NCBI RefSeq assembly: GCF_051622035.1
Contig: NC_135360.1
Coordinates: 12,886,001 to 12,950,000, forward strand
Length of the DNA stretch: 64,000 nt
Direction: 5' to 3'
DNA from: Arctopsyche grandis
Lineage: Eukaryota > Arthropoda > Insecta > Trichoptera > Hydropsychidae
The position numbers and the translations under genes are program-made. Under the pieces are notes generated by a model. The model searched no databases. It was not told where the DNA came from and saw only the letters and a list, made by a program, of their open reading frames with translations. This document shows positions 1 through 12,255 of the stretch, in pieces (the first letter of the stretch is position 1; every line of letters starts with the position of its first letter).

Positions 1-120
1 TCTATATACATACATATAGCACACACACTTATTAATTATGTACATTTCCCAATTTTAGAATTAATGAGACCCATTAAAAAAATTACAATATTCAGTAAAT
101 ATGTATATTATTTATACATA

Positions 121-640
121 GCCAGCAGTTTGGCTTAACGGTAGCGTATATAATTAGCACCACTGAGACCGAAGGTTCGAATCGTCAAACTGTTGGTTAG
201 ATTTGGGGGTTTTGTGACTCCAAATTGATCGTATATCAGAGTTTGCCAATTTTATCTGATCATTGCTGAAACGGTTCCTGAAAAATTGGTATAAGATCAT
301 TTTCCTGTTGTCACAAAAATCTGTCTGTGTATAATTTGTAATAATTATGCACAGTAATCTGAAATCTATAGATATCTCTATAGACATCTCTATAATTTCG
401 TATTTATTATATGTATAAAATTGTACACAAAAATCTAAAAATAATCCATATATGTCTCTATGATTATTATTTCTGATTAATTGTTATATGCTATATATTC
501 TGATTGTATATGTATTATTGTATTTCTGATTTCTGATTGTTTATGTATTCTGTATTTCGTTATCGTACACACGTCGCATTGGAGCGATCTGTAATGACGA
601 GTGTATATTGATTGTAACAATAAAAAAATAAAATATTTGT
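121..640 (+). mobile_element. tRNA-derived SINE
   Basis: A pol III A-box-like stretch (TGGCTTAACGGTAGCG, from 131) and a B box (GGTTCGAATCG, 174-184) are spaced as in a tRNA. They are followed by a body (about 193-285) with the words GTTTGCCAATTTTATCTGAT and GAAACGGTTCC. The same body recurs near 7.9, 36.6, 42.2, 55.7 and 57.5 kb. An A-rich tail ends near 640. The 3' limit is approximate, and the tail differs from the stem-loop tail of other copies. Confidence 0.75.
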
Positions 641-1126
641 ACATACATTCATGACAGAAAAGAAAAAAAAATAAAAGTTCACTTTATCTATGTATGTAGT
701 AACAATAGATGAAGTTTTGTTTTTTGTTAATTCAAACCCAAAACAAAAAGTTATACTCGAAGCTCTTTATCAAAGACAAAAAAATAATTATAATGAGCGT
801 ATGTATGTTCAACGATTTAACGAAAAGCAAAAGCCGAAAATAATAATAATTCCATTTTATATTTAATCATTTAATAGTTTACTCCTTCAATATAAAAAAA
901 AATCTCTTGGAATGTTAAATGAAACTCATCCAAACACGCGCACTAGTATTATCCTTTATTTTATTAATATACAATATTAATTTTAAATATTGATCGATTT
1001 ATGAAGTATTGAAATAACAATTATATTCATTACTATTGAACATAACTTAAAATATAAATTTACATAAAAGTGAAATTCTGTAGGATTCATTGTAAAGTAA
1101 TATTATAATTTCATATACTTAATATT
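641..1126. other. AT-rich spacer, nothing recognised
   Basis: Between the SINE tail and the stop codon of the first receptor gene I see only AT-rich sequence, with no splice-linked open frame and no clear repeat. Confidence 0.5.
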
Positions 1127-2944
1127 TTATTCGTATTTTATTAGCTGCATGAAAATAATACAATAAGTCACTATGGCAACACCAAATGAATGTAATAAAG
1201 TAAAATCAATACTCAATAGGGTTGAAGTTGTGGAATTTCTTATGGTGCGATTCAAAAATTTAGAAAATTTCAAAAGATCCTTTTTTTCACTAGCTATAAA
1301 TAAAAAATTGTTAGTCAAAATTAAATATAATATTATAAATTATATATTATATATAAAACATTTACAAGATTTGGAAAAATTTATTGTTCATTCATTTGTA
1401 TATATGTATATGTATGTACATACCTATAAATACATATATGTATATGTACATACAGGAGTATGCTGCAAACTCAGTCCGGCTTATTCTTATATCAAGTTCT
1501 AATAATATTTATCTTATCATAATTTTTTATTGTATAGTTACTGTTTGAGTTTAAAATCTAACCGTTTGTTTGAAATTTTTGATATTCTCTATATTTATAT
1601 GTTTTTGTCAAACACATATAATCAAATCAAAAGTTAAATAATTTACACTTACATACAAATGCATACTATATATTTGTATAAAAAGATATCCAAGTATGTA
1701 CATATATGTATATGAAAACTTTTTATGTTCATAAGCACAGTAAAAAATGTGCATCTACATATATATTATATTATATATTATGTAATTTTACAAAAAGTGA
1801 TAATAGCCATAAGAAAAAAATACCTGATTTCTGTGTTAATATCATTTTACTTATAATGATTCTGGTTTGATTTATGAAATATTTTAATAATTCTCCAACT
1901 ATACATGGCGTTATAAAAATGCGTATTAGATTTAAAATATTCAACACCTGCATGTAATGCATATGTAATTTCTAAAACATATTTTATTAATACATACATA
2001 TTGTATATAATATGAACTTTTGAAATTGTTCTTTTATAAAATGAAATGACATTTACTTACTCCATATTTATAATACGTATCAATATAAGTTGCAAATGTC
2101 AATGAGAGATCATGATGAGTAGCATGAAGTAACATAAAGTGCTGAAGATGTTCAAAATGAATATCATAGTATTTTATATAAAGTTAAAAATGCTATTCGC
2201 AATTTACAATATTTATCTACATATACTTACATGTATATTGAAAATTGAATAAATTATATCAACATTTCGCAAAAGCAGAAAATAAATATTTTCAATATTT
2301 TTTAAACTTTCAAAATGTGTTGAAATATTACATTTTGTTTTATCACTCGAAGCAAATTCACATTCAATAATTTGTGATTTCAATATTGTATTGATATCAT
2401 AGATATAAATTATAATTGCAACACAAAACATGTCATATTGGAAATGTATTAGTCGTACAAAGAAAATTTGAACACTTGACCAAAAAAATACAGAAGTAGG
2501 CTGATCCCAAATAAAAGTAAAATACCAAAATTCGTAAACAAGTATTAGAGAAAATAATAAATCAAATATTACACGCAAAACCTTGCCGAAATGCTTTTCT
2601 GGTAGTTTATCTTCAATATTATCAAAATTTGCAATCATTTCAAAAACATCATTTGACTTCTTTAAAAGGAGAAAACCAATCAATGCCATATAAGTCAAGG
2701 AATACTCAATCGTTGCTATAAATAATACTAAAGAAAGGAAATTATCAATGGGATCTGAAAGTGACAGTACGAAATTCCACAGCGAATACGCAAAGAATAC
2801 TATTATTTTAATTTTAGACAATATGCTTAGTTTAGAAATCAGCCCATTTTTTTCATTATAATATTTTAATCCTAATAATCCATATAAATGTGGGAATATT
2901 TCAAATCTTTTCAGCGTAGATGTGTACTTCAATTTATAACTCAT
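1127..2944 (-). CDS. Gustatory receptor 1 of cluster (7tm_7)
   Basis: Multi-pass membrane chemoreceptor of the insect gustatory receptor family, which forms ligand-gated cation channels in taste neuron membranes. Exons read on the minus strand: 2944-2231, 2141-2061, 1971-1824, 1293-1127 (369 residues). Donors are GTAAGT at exons 1 and 2 and GTATTT at exon 3; phases are 0, 0 and 1. Several hydrophobic segments are visible, and the last exon ends in the family's TM7 signature, here TYCIIFMQL. The start was set at MSYKLKYTS because it aligns with MNYKLKNPS of the next gene; an in-frame Met at 3004 is also possible. It is the most downstream of four head-to-tail genes and is closest to its immediate neighbour. 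The exon model is by eye from splice sites and paralogue alignment. The ligand is unknown. Confidence 0.85.
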
Positions 2945-3498
2945 ACTTTGTTCACCACCTAATTGCCCGCAGTTTAATTTACGAATGTCTAGATGCTTTA
3001 TCATACATTAATCATATTTCGCTTGATATACATATGTATAAATATATAATTTCAATTATTTTACATGACAACATAATTCTACAGATAAGTATGTACATAC
3101 ATATATTTTTAAAATGACATGAAGTAAAATTTTGTTTGTTCTTGTAATATAATGTTATGCTTAATGTATTGAATATCTTGATAACACTAATGTGATATTA
3201 ATACGATCACGTTTTACATTATTTTTTATATTTATATGTGTATGTTTGTACATACATACATACATACATTAAGATTTCAATTATTTTATACAAAATATTA
3301 ACTCATCTAAACAACTGCTTAGAAATTTAAGTCTATTAAATTATGTTGAAGTTATTATTTACAAGAATTGCAAAATTGTGTGCACAATCAACATCAAAAA
3401 TCAAGGAAAACTTTCTATGTGGTTCTACATACAATATAATAAAATTTTAATACATTTTCAAGCTTCTCCTTAAAGCTTATTTGAAGAAGTCTTCATTT

Positions 3499-4931
3499 TT
3501 ATGAATAATGTGGATATAACTGCACATATAAAATAATGTATGTAATCAAAGCAGCACCAAATGAGTATATTATACTAAAATCAATGTTGAATATGATGCA
3601 AGATGTAATATTTCCTTTGTTGCGGTTCAAAATATTTAATAATTTAAGGAGTTCTATTCTTTCATCTTCATCTGCAATAGGAATAATAAAATCATTTTAT
3701 ATGTTCTTTGTTCACTAATAGTTTATTATATTTATTTTATGAAAAATGTCTATGAGTAATTTAAAAAAAGTCTCAAAAAGATATTATTATATATTTACCT
3801 ATGTTTTGTAGTAATAATAATTTGCTCGTGATGTTCCGAGTTCGATTTAGAACATATTTTAGCATTTCACCAATTATACGAGGTATTATGAAGTTGCACC
3901 CATCATGAATGACTTCAATCACATTATAATAATGTATAGTTGGCGTCTTAAATATATTTATTCATTTAATAAGTAAATAAAAATATTTCGAAAGTTTGAT
4001 TAATTTTATTTATGCATTAATATTACCACAAGTTGAAAATATGAGACAAACCGGCTGGCTAAAGTTATTGTTAGACTGTGAGATATTAAATGAACTGACA
4101 TAAATAACTAAAAGTATTAAAAAACAATTCATAAAATTTGTATTAACAACTGTTATTGATAATATATCAATATGAATAACATTGTATACTTACATGTATT
4201 TTGAAAATTGAATTTATTATTTGTATATTACGAACGATTAGAAAATAAATATATTTAATTTCTTTAAAGCTAATGATACACAAGGAATTATTGCAATTAA
4301 TTATTCTTTTTTTTTCTTCCAAAATCAAACAAGCACAATCTGATTTAAAAGTTTCCGATTTCAATATTATGTTAATTTGAATGATCGTAATTATTATTGA
4401 AAGACAATAGAGAGAACGTTGAAAATGTAATAAATCCATAAAGAAAAACTGGAGATGAAACCAAAAAAACCAAGATGTGGGTTGGTTCCAAGTATAAGAT
4501 AAACTCCATGAATAATAAATTAACATAACAAAAAATAATGCATAATATATTGGCCGCGATATATAATCAAAACGTTTAGCTTGCAGTTTATCTTCGATTT
4601 TATCAAAGTTCTTTATCATTTCAACTGCATCCCCTAACTTATTAATAAAAGGAAACACAATTGATAACATGTACCCACAGAAATATTCAATGTGTAATCC
4701 TATTAATAACCACGTTATAACTTGCAATCTATAATGAAAGAAATAAAGTGATTTTATAAATTGCCACAGTGAATATGCAAATAAAAAGAACACTCTTATT
4801 TTTTTTGCAATATTGGATTCAGAAATAAGATTATTTTTTTCATTATAATATTTCATTCCTGCAAAGCTATACAAAAGTGGGAATATTTCTATTCTTTCGA
4901 GGATTGAAGGGTTTTTCAATTTATAATTCAT
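3499..4931 (-). CDS. Gustatory receptor 2 of cluster (7tm_7)
   Basis: Second gustatory receptor, a probable taste-neuron cation channel subunit. Exons on the minus strand: 4931-4194, 4107-4027, 3946-3799, 3671-3499, giving 379 residues, the usual length for the family. Exon 2 (81 bp) and exon 3 (148 bp) match gene 1 in length and phase. The TM6-region exon shares words such as IIGEMLKYVLNRTR with VGELLKYFINQTR of gene 1. The C terminus carries TYIILYVQL, the TYhhhhhQ-type signature. The N terminus (MNYKLKNPSILERIEIFPLL) aligns with gene 1, so the upstream Met at 4952 is less likely. Exon 2's acceptor (ACTTTTAG) was chosen because it keeps phase 0 and aligns with gene 1. No frameshift or stop is seen, so the gene looks intact. 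Confidence 0.87.
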
Positions 4932-5500
4932 ATTTTCAAGTACAGTAACCAAATAATCGTCAGTTTCTGAATATGTCTTCTATGCTCTGAATATGAACAC
5001 GTCTATAGAAATTATTTTTTGCTACATTAGATAATAGTTTTATAACCCATTAAATATACAAAATATGAAAAAATGCACTATACGTAATAATGATCTATAT
5101 GATTATTATTTGAAAAAAAATCAAATAAAATAATAACGTGGAACAATACACAAACGATTATGTACATATCTTCATATACATACATATCTAAATATATGTA
5201 TTTTTGAACTTAAAATAAAAAAAATGTGTCTAAAACATAGGTAGGTGCAGACAAAAATATTTCAATCTTATTACAGTAAACATAGGTATATAGGATTTGG
5301 TTTTCATAGCAAGAAGATGACATCTATCAATGTTTAAGTTGATATGCTACGTATCACTGCGACCAAACAACAGTCTCATGGACTACCTATACCATGTGTC
5401 TTTCACGAATTGAATTATACGTGTATGTGTATTACAATGGTTTGAATTTTACTAAAAAGAAAACATTTTTTAATACTGTAAAAAGATGAAATATTGTTTA

Positions 5501-6903
5501 TTATTCGTAGTCACTATCCATGAACTGAATAAATACAATGCAATATGAAACCATAGCACTAACAAATGAGTATATTAGAGTGAAATTTGTTGTTAAAATG
5601 TTGAATATACTGAAAGTGCCATCATTTTGACTAAGAAAATCGGCCAACTTTCGAAATTCAGTTGTTGTCTTAAAACCTAGAACAAATAATATTATCATTT
5701 GAAGCATAAAGATAATACTTAATTATATTATAAAATTAAACCTGAACAATTTCGTAGGAGAAGTTTTGTAATGATAATTTTTGAGCGTTTGATTGCATGT
5801 CCCAAAGTTTCAAAAGTGATGCAGATAGACACAAAAAATATTAAATATTTTGCAAATATTATCAATTGAAATATGTCATAGGTATGATCCTAAAAATAGT
5901 CGAAAAATACGTGTACTTTTACGTGTACATACATACATATGTATATATATATATATATATATATAAATATATATATTTAAATGGCCCTTATATTAAAAAC
6001 TTACTATTTTTGAAGTCTCTTTTAGAACTCTAGCAATAAATTCCACAAAATATTCAAAACATAATATACATGTTGAAAGAATCTGAAATTTTGTAAATTT
6101 TTTTGACGGTTCACAAGTGTTTACCTTTTGTACGATATCATAAAATCTTCATTTTAATTCATTTATGTTATAATATATGTTTATGTAACAATAAAATAAA
6201 AAAATATTTGAAAAATACCCACAGCAAAGTCAAATGTAGAACATATAATGTTGATGCTTTTAATTATTCTGAAATAAGTCTTTCTGAGTTTTTTCACATC
6301 TAAACATTTGTCGTGTATTATCATACCATTAAACTGTATATATGAAATCAATTCATCGTTTAACACTCTAATATATGAAGCAATTAGGATAATCAAATAA
6401 ATACATCTCAGTCTCATTACGTCAAATAGAATTTGAGTTATTTGATGCACTAGTTCCAACATTGAAAACTTAATAATAACAATCACTAAATATGTTATTA
6501 TAGCGTCTATCAAAGTGAATGTTACAATAATTAAATAATATATTTTTGTAATATTTATTCCACCAATATTTATTTTATCAACTTGCTTTATAAATTCGAT
6601 CATATCGTTGGGATTAATAAAAATGGGCTTGAGGTAAGACAAAATGAAACCAAAATAGTAAGAAGATTCAAATATTAAATTAATTATTGATGTAAAGTTG
6701 AATCCAAAATAAAACATTTGAAAATATCTAGCAAAAAGTAGCCCACATACGGACAAAGAAATGACTTTTGTCAATTTGCCCACTTGTAAAATACATCCAT
6801 CAACATTTTCATACAATTGCAATCCAAACAGACGATTTATTAATGAAAATATTTCGATCTTCTTTAGCGTATTATTATTTTTTAACACATAGTTGTAAGC
6901 CAT
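5501..6903 (-). CDS. Gustatory receptor 3 of cluster (7tm_7)
   Basis: Third gustatory receptor. Exons on the minus strand: 6903-6223, 6082-6005, 5889-5742, 5676-5501, giving 360 residues. Exon 2 is 78 bp (81 bp in genes 1 and 2) and exon 3 is again 148 bp. The C terminus has SYCIVFIQF. The first donor is an unusual GTGGGT, chosen because exon 2 must be entered in phase 0; a GTATTT four bases downstream would shift the frame into a stop. The start MAYNYVLKNNNTLKK was preferred to the Met at 6921 because gene 4 starts with MAHSYIVKQNNTLKN. Genes 3 and 4 form one paralogue pair, genes 1 and 2 the other. Function and membrane location are inferred from the family. Confidence 0.84.
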
Positions 6904-7600
6904 GTTATAATTATCTGTCACGTGAGGTGAAATTAATATTCTTATTTATTGCAAATGATTTTTCAATTTGGGGTGAAGTTATTTTACATGAATGTTACAG
7001 TATTTGTAATTAATTTACTGTTCAAAATTATATATGTAGATTATATAATACTTAAATTTCCTTTCAATCCATCAATCAATTTTATATTTAGTGTGACAAA
7101 TTGTAGAACATCATTTTGACAACATCAATATTATCATCCACTATTACTTTGAGTTCCATTATTTAATTTTTACAAATATAATATATGTATATACTGGCTG
7201 TGAAAATGTTTTCATTACATTAGGACATTCGTTAATTGTGTCAATCAATCATTAGTTTCATTATATCTATGTAGGTGTATAGTGAAAAAATCATACTTTA
7301 ATATTTCACATTCAACAGACACCTATGTATGCACATACAATATATTTAATATAAATATGTAAATATACATAAGTAGGTTTCAATTTTTAAAAACATGTGG
7401 AATGTATTTCTTACTTGGAAAATCAAAGTTTTTATGTTTGGGAAAACAAAATACCAAGATTATTTATGGATCCAATTCAATTGATTGTTCTAAATCATGT
7501 ATGTATATATACAAAATTGTAAAAAAAATCAATATTTTTTAGAAGCAGTGAAAATTGATAGTTTTATTTCCTTATTTTTCTATCACTTACATATTTTTTT

Positions 7601-8005
7601 TATTTTAATTTATTTTTACATAGATTGTGTGTATAAGAAGGCTTGACAGGAAGAAACCAATGCGCCTCCTGAACAATTAATTACAAACAATGCAGCATTT
7701 TTATTACATAAATCACTGTATTTCGAGAAAATTAGCAATTTATTAATTAATTAAAGAATTAATCCACTGAGACATCTATGGATTTTAGATTTGTACATAC
7801 ATTTTTACAAATTGTACATACACAATACAGAAGATTTGTGACAGCAGGTAGGATGATTTTTTGCCAATTTTAAGGAACCGTTTCAACAATGATCAGATAA
7901 AATTGGAAAATTCTGATAAGAAACGATCGACTTGGACTCACAAACACCCAAGTCTGACCAGCAGTATAACGGGCTCAAACCCAATAATCAGAGCCATACT
8001 GCTGG
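7601..8005 (-). mobile_element. SINE copy with LINE-like 3' stem-loop
   Basis: Read on the minus strand: a B-box-like GGGTTTGAGCCC (complement of 7971-7982), the SINE body with the GAAACGGTTCC word near 7882, then a 3' stem-loop (arms 7634-7642 and 7664-7672, 21-nt loop) and an A-rich tail near 7600. The A box is poorly preserved. It lies between receptor genes 3 and 4. Confidence 0.7.
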
Positions 8006-8110
8006 TTATATGTATAATACATATATCTTCACATACATATTCACTATTAGTTCAGTTGTATATTTGAAAGTTTAATACTTATCAGTACACAAATAAAAAT
8101 ATAATTTCAT

Positions 8111-9552
8111 TTAAAATTCTATAAATTGCATGCAAACAATGCAATAAGAAACGAAGGCACTACCAAAATGATATATTAGAGAAATATTAATTGTAAAAAT
8201 GTTGCGTATACTAAAAATACCATCACATTGACCTAAAAGACGAACCAAATTCTTAAACAGATTCAATTCAAATTCTGTTTGTGTTTCAACATCTAGAACA
8301 AACAATTTCTTTATTATAATAAATCTGAAAAAAATAAAAGCTCTTAAAATACAAGACACTAAAATTAAAATTGTTTGTAATAATAAAATTCGTCTACAAC
8401 CTGAACATTTCTGCAATATGATTTTAGCTATGATTATTTTTGAATTATTTATGACACCGTGTAATGTTTCAAAAACAGCACAAATTAAAATAATTAACAC
8501 CAAATATCTTATAAATGGCACTGTACTCATCAAAGTAAGATAATTTATCTGTAATCATAAAATAGAATCAATCAAGTAATTGTAGTTAAATTAATAAAAT
8601 ATCATAACAACTCACCATATTCGAAGGATCTTGAAATAGATTAGCCACAAAGAGTACCGAATTCTCAAAACATAGTATAAGTGTTGAAATCAACTGAAAT
8701 ATTAAAAATTTTCTCTATTTTGCGATTCTTACATGAATAAAAATAGCACACAATTAAAAAAAAAGACTAATAAAAAGCTGAATAATTACACACAAATTAT
8801 AATTCTATTATTTGAAAAAAACACCTACTACAGTATCAAATGTAGAACATATAATATCGACACTCTGAATCAATCTTATATACGTTTTTGTAATCTGTTG
8901 TGCATCCAAATTTGAAACAAAATCTCGTTCATATTTTGTCATCGTATCCAACTTAGCACATTGACATTTGAAATGCACATTTAACTCATCATTTAACAAA
9001 TTAATGTAACATATTATCAAAATAATAAACCACATACATCTCAATCTCATGATATCACAAATAATTTGTGTAATTAGGTACAGTAAGTCCATTGATGATT
9101 GCATTAAAATAATTCTTAGACAATATACCATTAAACCGTCAATTAGAATGAATATACAAATTATAGCATAATAAATTTTGCGAATGTTTGTTTCGGATCT
9201 TGAATTTCGAACATGTTTCTCTATTTTATCGATGTTTTTAATGAGTTTAATCATACCATTCGGTTTAATGAAGATGGGCACAATGTATGATAAAATTAAA
9301 CTGCAATAGTAAGTGAATTGAATTGTATTATAAATTACAAAGTTAAGTTGCTGGAAAGTAGTAGTTTGATAATATCTTATACAAGAGAGTCCACATATAA
9401 TCAAAGCGGTGACCTTCGTCCGTGTTTCCACTTGGGAAATGTGTTCATCTACATTCTTATAGAATTGTAATCCAAAAAAAAAGACTTATCCATGACGATA
9501 TTTTGATATTTTTCAATGTATTATTCTGTTTGACTATATAGCTATGAGCCAT
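8111..9552 (-). pseudogene. Gustatory receptor 4 with one frameshift
   Basis: Fourth gustatory receptor. Exons on the minus strand: 9552-8829, 8693-8616, 8548-8401, 8292-8111. Exon 2 (78 bp) and exon 3 (148 bp) equal those of gene 3, and the C terminus carries SYCIVCMQF. Exon 1 is 724 bp, one base too long. The frame that begins MAHSYIVKQNNTLKN runs into a stop, while the frame that continues as FGLQFYKNVD (FGLQLYENVD in gene 3) begins just after a run of nine T (complement of 9474-9482); eight would keep the frame. Everything else, splice sites included, is intact, and the rest would give about 376 residues. It is either a very recent pseudogene or a homopolymer error in the sequence. Confidence 0.82.
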
Positions 9553-9783
9553 TTTATAATATTAAACTTAATCGAATTGAACTCTTTTTATACCCAATTA
9601 ATTTACTTATCATTTGTTATGTCAATTTCAAGTATTTGATGAATTAATGTCGAAAACCACATATACATTTTGTTTAATTATAAAACTTTTACTATTATAA
9701 TGTTTGATTACTTTATTATTCATGTGGTAATTCCAAAGTTTTCGCTATTACTTTATAATTTTATGTACATATACATATGTACA

Positions 9784-10147
9784 CAGAGCCAACGAGAGGA
9801 AGCTGGAGTAAAGTTCCAGGACCCGGAACACTCGAAGGGCCCCGTGTCGGGATGTTTGACTGACCGATATTGATATTTTATATTATTCTACATAAAAAAA
9901 CATGTATTTATTTAACGTTAAATGTTTACTATTTTTCGATCTACATATGTATGTCTTTTTGTCCATGTGAAATCGTACCTTTTATATCATACTTTCTTAT
10001 TCAATTATTTTAAAAAATAACAACCAATATACATATAGATATTTTTCTAATAGTTCTCATAGATTTTTCGCATATTAAAAATTTTTTAGTTTGTCATAGG
10101 GTCCGGAATTAATTTTCCAGGGTCTGGGATTCCTCTCAGCGGCCCTG
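9784..10147. mobile_element. hAT-type MITE
   Basis: A 364-bp element with imperfect terminal inverted repeats: CAGAGCCAACGAGAGGAA at the left, and CAGGGCCGCTGAGAGGAA as the complement of the right end. It is flanked by the near-identical 8-mers TATGTACA (9776-9783) and TATGTAGT (10148-10155). CAG-type ends and an 8-bp duplication are hAT hallmarks. There is no transposase inside. Confidence 0.65.
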
Positions 10148-10587
10148 TATGTAGTACGTATGCAAATATAAAGCTAATTTTCAAAAGCGGTGAAACGTTT
10201 TTAAATTCAACAATCATATAGCAGGCTAGCTACTGAATTTTTTATTTATTTAGAATTTTAAAATAATAGTTTTAAAAGGCAATATTCATATCCATATTTA
10301 TCATCACACTAATAAACAATCACAATACTATATTATTATATTTTTACAAGCTTTTTATTATTTTACAATGGTTCATTTTCAAACAAACACATTTTTTGTA
10401 TAATTTCTGTAGATGCCTCAATGAATAAATATTTATTCTGGGGAATATTTTCTAACAATAACAAATGTTGATATAATATATTTTTATTCTCATCCAAAAT
10501 TGATCTAAAATTTATTACATGTCCCAGACAAAAATAAATAATACAGTGTAATAAAAAAAAGTCAAAATAATGGGATGGGTACATTAC

Positions 10588-10660
10588 CATAGAAGTAGAA
10601 TGCATAGAATGGTCATTGTTAACAAAAGTATCGTCCAAAAGCGAGCCAGTCAGTAGAGAG

Positions 10661-10695
<35 letters not shown>

Positions 10696-10782
10696 GAAGT
10701 TTAGTAAACAATGAAGAAACGCAGAGTTTTTGTAGCAACATTTTTGGAGGCTGAGAGCGATTCTATGCATTCTACTTCTATG
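10588..10782. repeat. Perfect 23-bp inverted repeat around a (GA)n tract
   Basis: Positions 10588-10610 are the exact reverse complement of 10760-10782. Between them lies a (GA)n microsatellite (10664-10693). A poly-C run of 14 follows at 10823-10836. No gene is supported here. Confidence 0.75.
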
Positions 10783-11787
10783 TATATTACAGAGCTAGGT
10801 TGCATGCTCCATGCTACTCACGCCCCCCCCCCCCCCTTATTATTATTTTTTTTATTCACAATTTTTTAATTCGCCCATTAAGTATAATATCAAAATAACC
10901 ATTTTATCATTTAATGCAGACAAATAAACTAAAATTCAAAATAATAAATTAAAATTAAAAGCTCGTCTGCATTTTAAATAAACATTTATTTTAAAATTTC
11001 AGATAATCATCAACATTTTAAAAATCATATACAAAAAAATCTCTGATAAAATCCTTGATTGCGACGGGAGTCATCTGCCACCCATATTTTCATGTGTCCA
11101 GTACTTCAAACATTATGTAAATTCGGCCTGCTAACAAAGTGTAGCACGTATGAATGTATTATTATACTGAAATGGAATATATGTACATATTTAGTATATA
11201 CAAACAAAATTATGATTAACACAATAAAATCGCCTATTGACCACCTTATATACATACTAATGTATGTACATATGTATATATGTACATACATATATATAAA
11301 AAACATATGTATTCATATGTATTATAATAGTATCACCGACAACACTATTTACCGTATCTTTTACTTTCACACTCGTTGAACAGCAAAACAGCTCTCGTTT
11401 TCGAATAAGAACGCTACCTCACGTGTGCAACGGATTAACAATGGATCAAATGCTTCATCGGTTTCTCGGATTCATCTCGCATTAGCTACATATGTTTTAT
11501 CATCAAAAATTGCATCCAACAATCATTAAAAATCGTCCAATTATCCGATCGGCGAAGTTTGCAGGTTTGAAGCAGCGCTCGAAGATTTACTTGCTTCTTG
11601 GCTCCAGTACCACCAGTTTCCAAACTGCGTCTCGCGGGTCAGATGGAGGTGGCATCGAACCGGTACGGCAACACCTCCACCAAGTCTTTACCAGCCGATC
11701 CACAATGCTTTTAACACCGTAAACAGTGATCTTTCGTGCCGGTTCTATTCCCGATCGCTCTGCAACATGTGCCACATTCAAATTTGC

Positions 11788-11792
11788 TCAGT
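11788..11792 (+). promoter_or_regulatory. Candidate initiator (TCAGT) of the chitin-binding gene
   Basis: A TCAGT pentamer, the arthropod initiator consensus, lies about 62 bp upstream of the proposed ATG at 11852, in a stretch (11,400-11,850) that is clearly less AT-rich than its surroundings. No TATA box is obvious. This is inference from position and consensus. Confidence 0.35.
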
Positions 11793-11851
11793 TTTTGTAT
11801 AGTGTTCTTCGTTTAGTGGTATATTTGATTCGAAAAATCATAAATATAAAC

Positions 11852-12169
11852 ATGAAGTTTAATAGTGTTGTAAACTTACTACGATGCGCCACTATACTGT
11901 CTGGATGCGTCCTGGTTTCAGGTTAGAAACAAAACACTTATATTACATATATTACAGTACTAGTTGTTTTACCCGGCTTCGCTCAGTATTTGTAATATAA
12001 ACAGCTTAAACATCGCGAATCTAATAGTAAATATTCATTTGTATTTTTATTAAATTTATTTGAATCGAAAAATAATAATATTCAACCAATCGAATCGTCG
12101 TCATAGAAACGATTCGATTGGTTGAATATGTTTTCGACGTTCCCAACCAAAAATACTTACATACATACC

Positions 12170-12255
<86 letters not shown>

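Noticed and set aside
10363-10770. 135-codon minus-strand open frame
   Set aside because: It runs through the (GA)n tract and a 23-bp inverted repeat, the middle is a Ser-Leu dipeptide run from the microsatellite, and there is no domain or splice partner.
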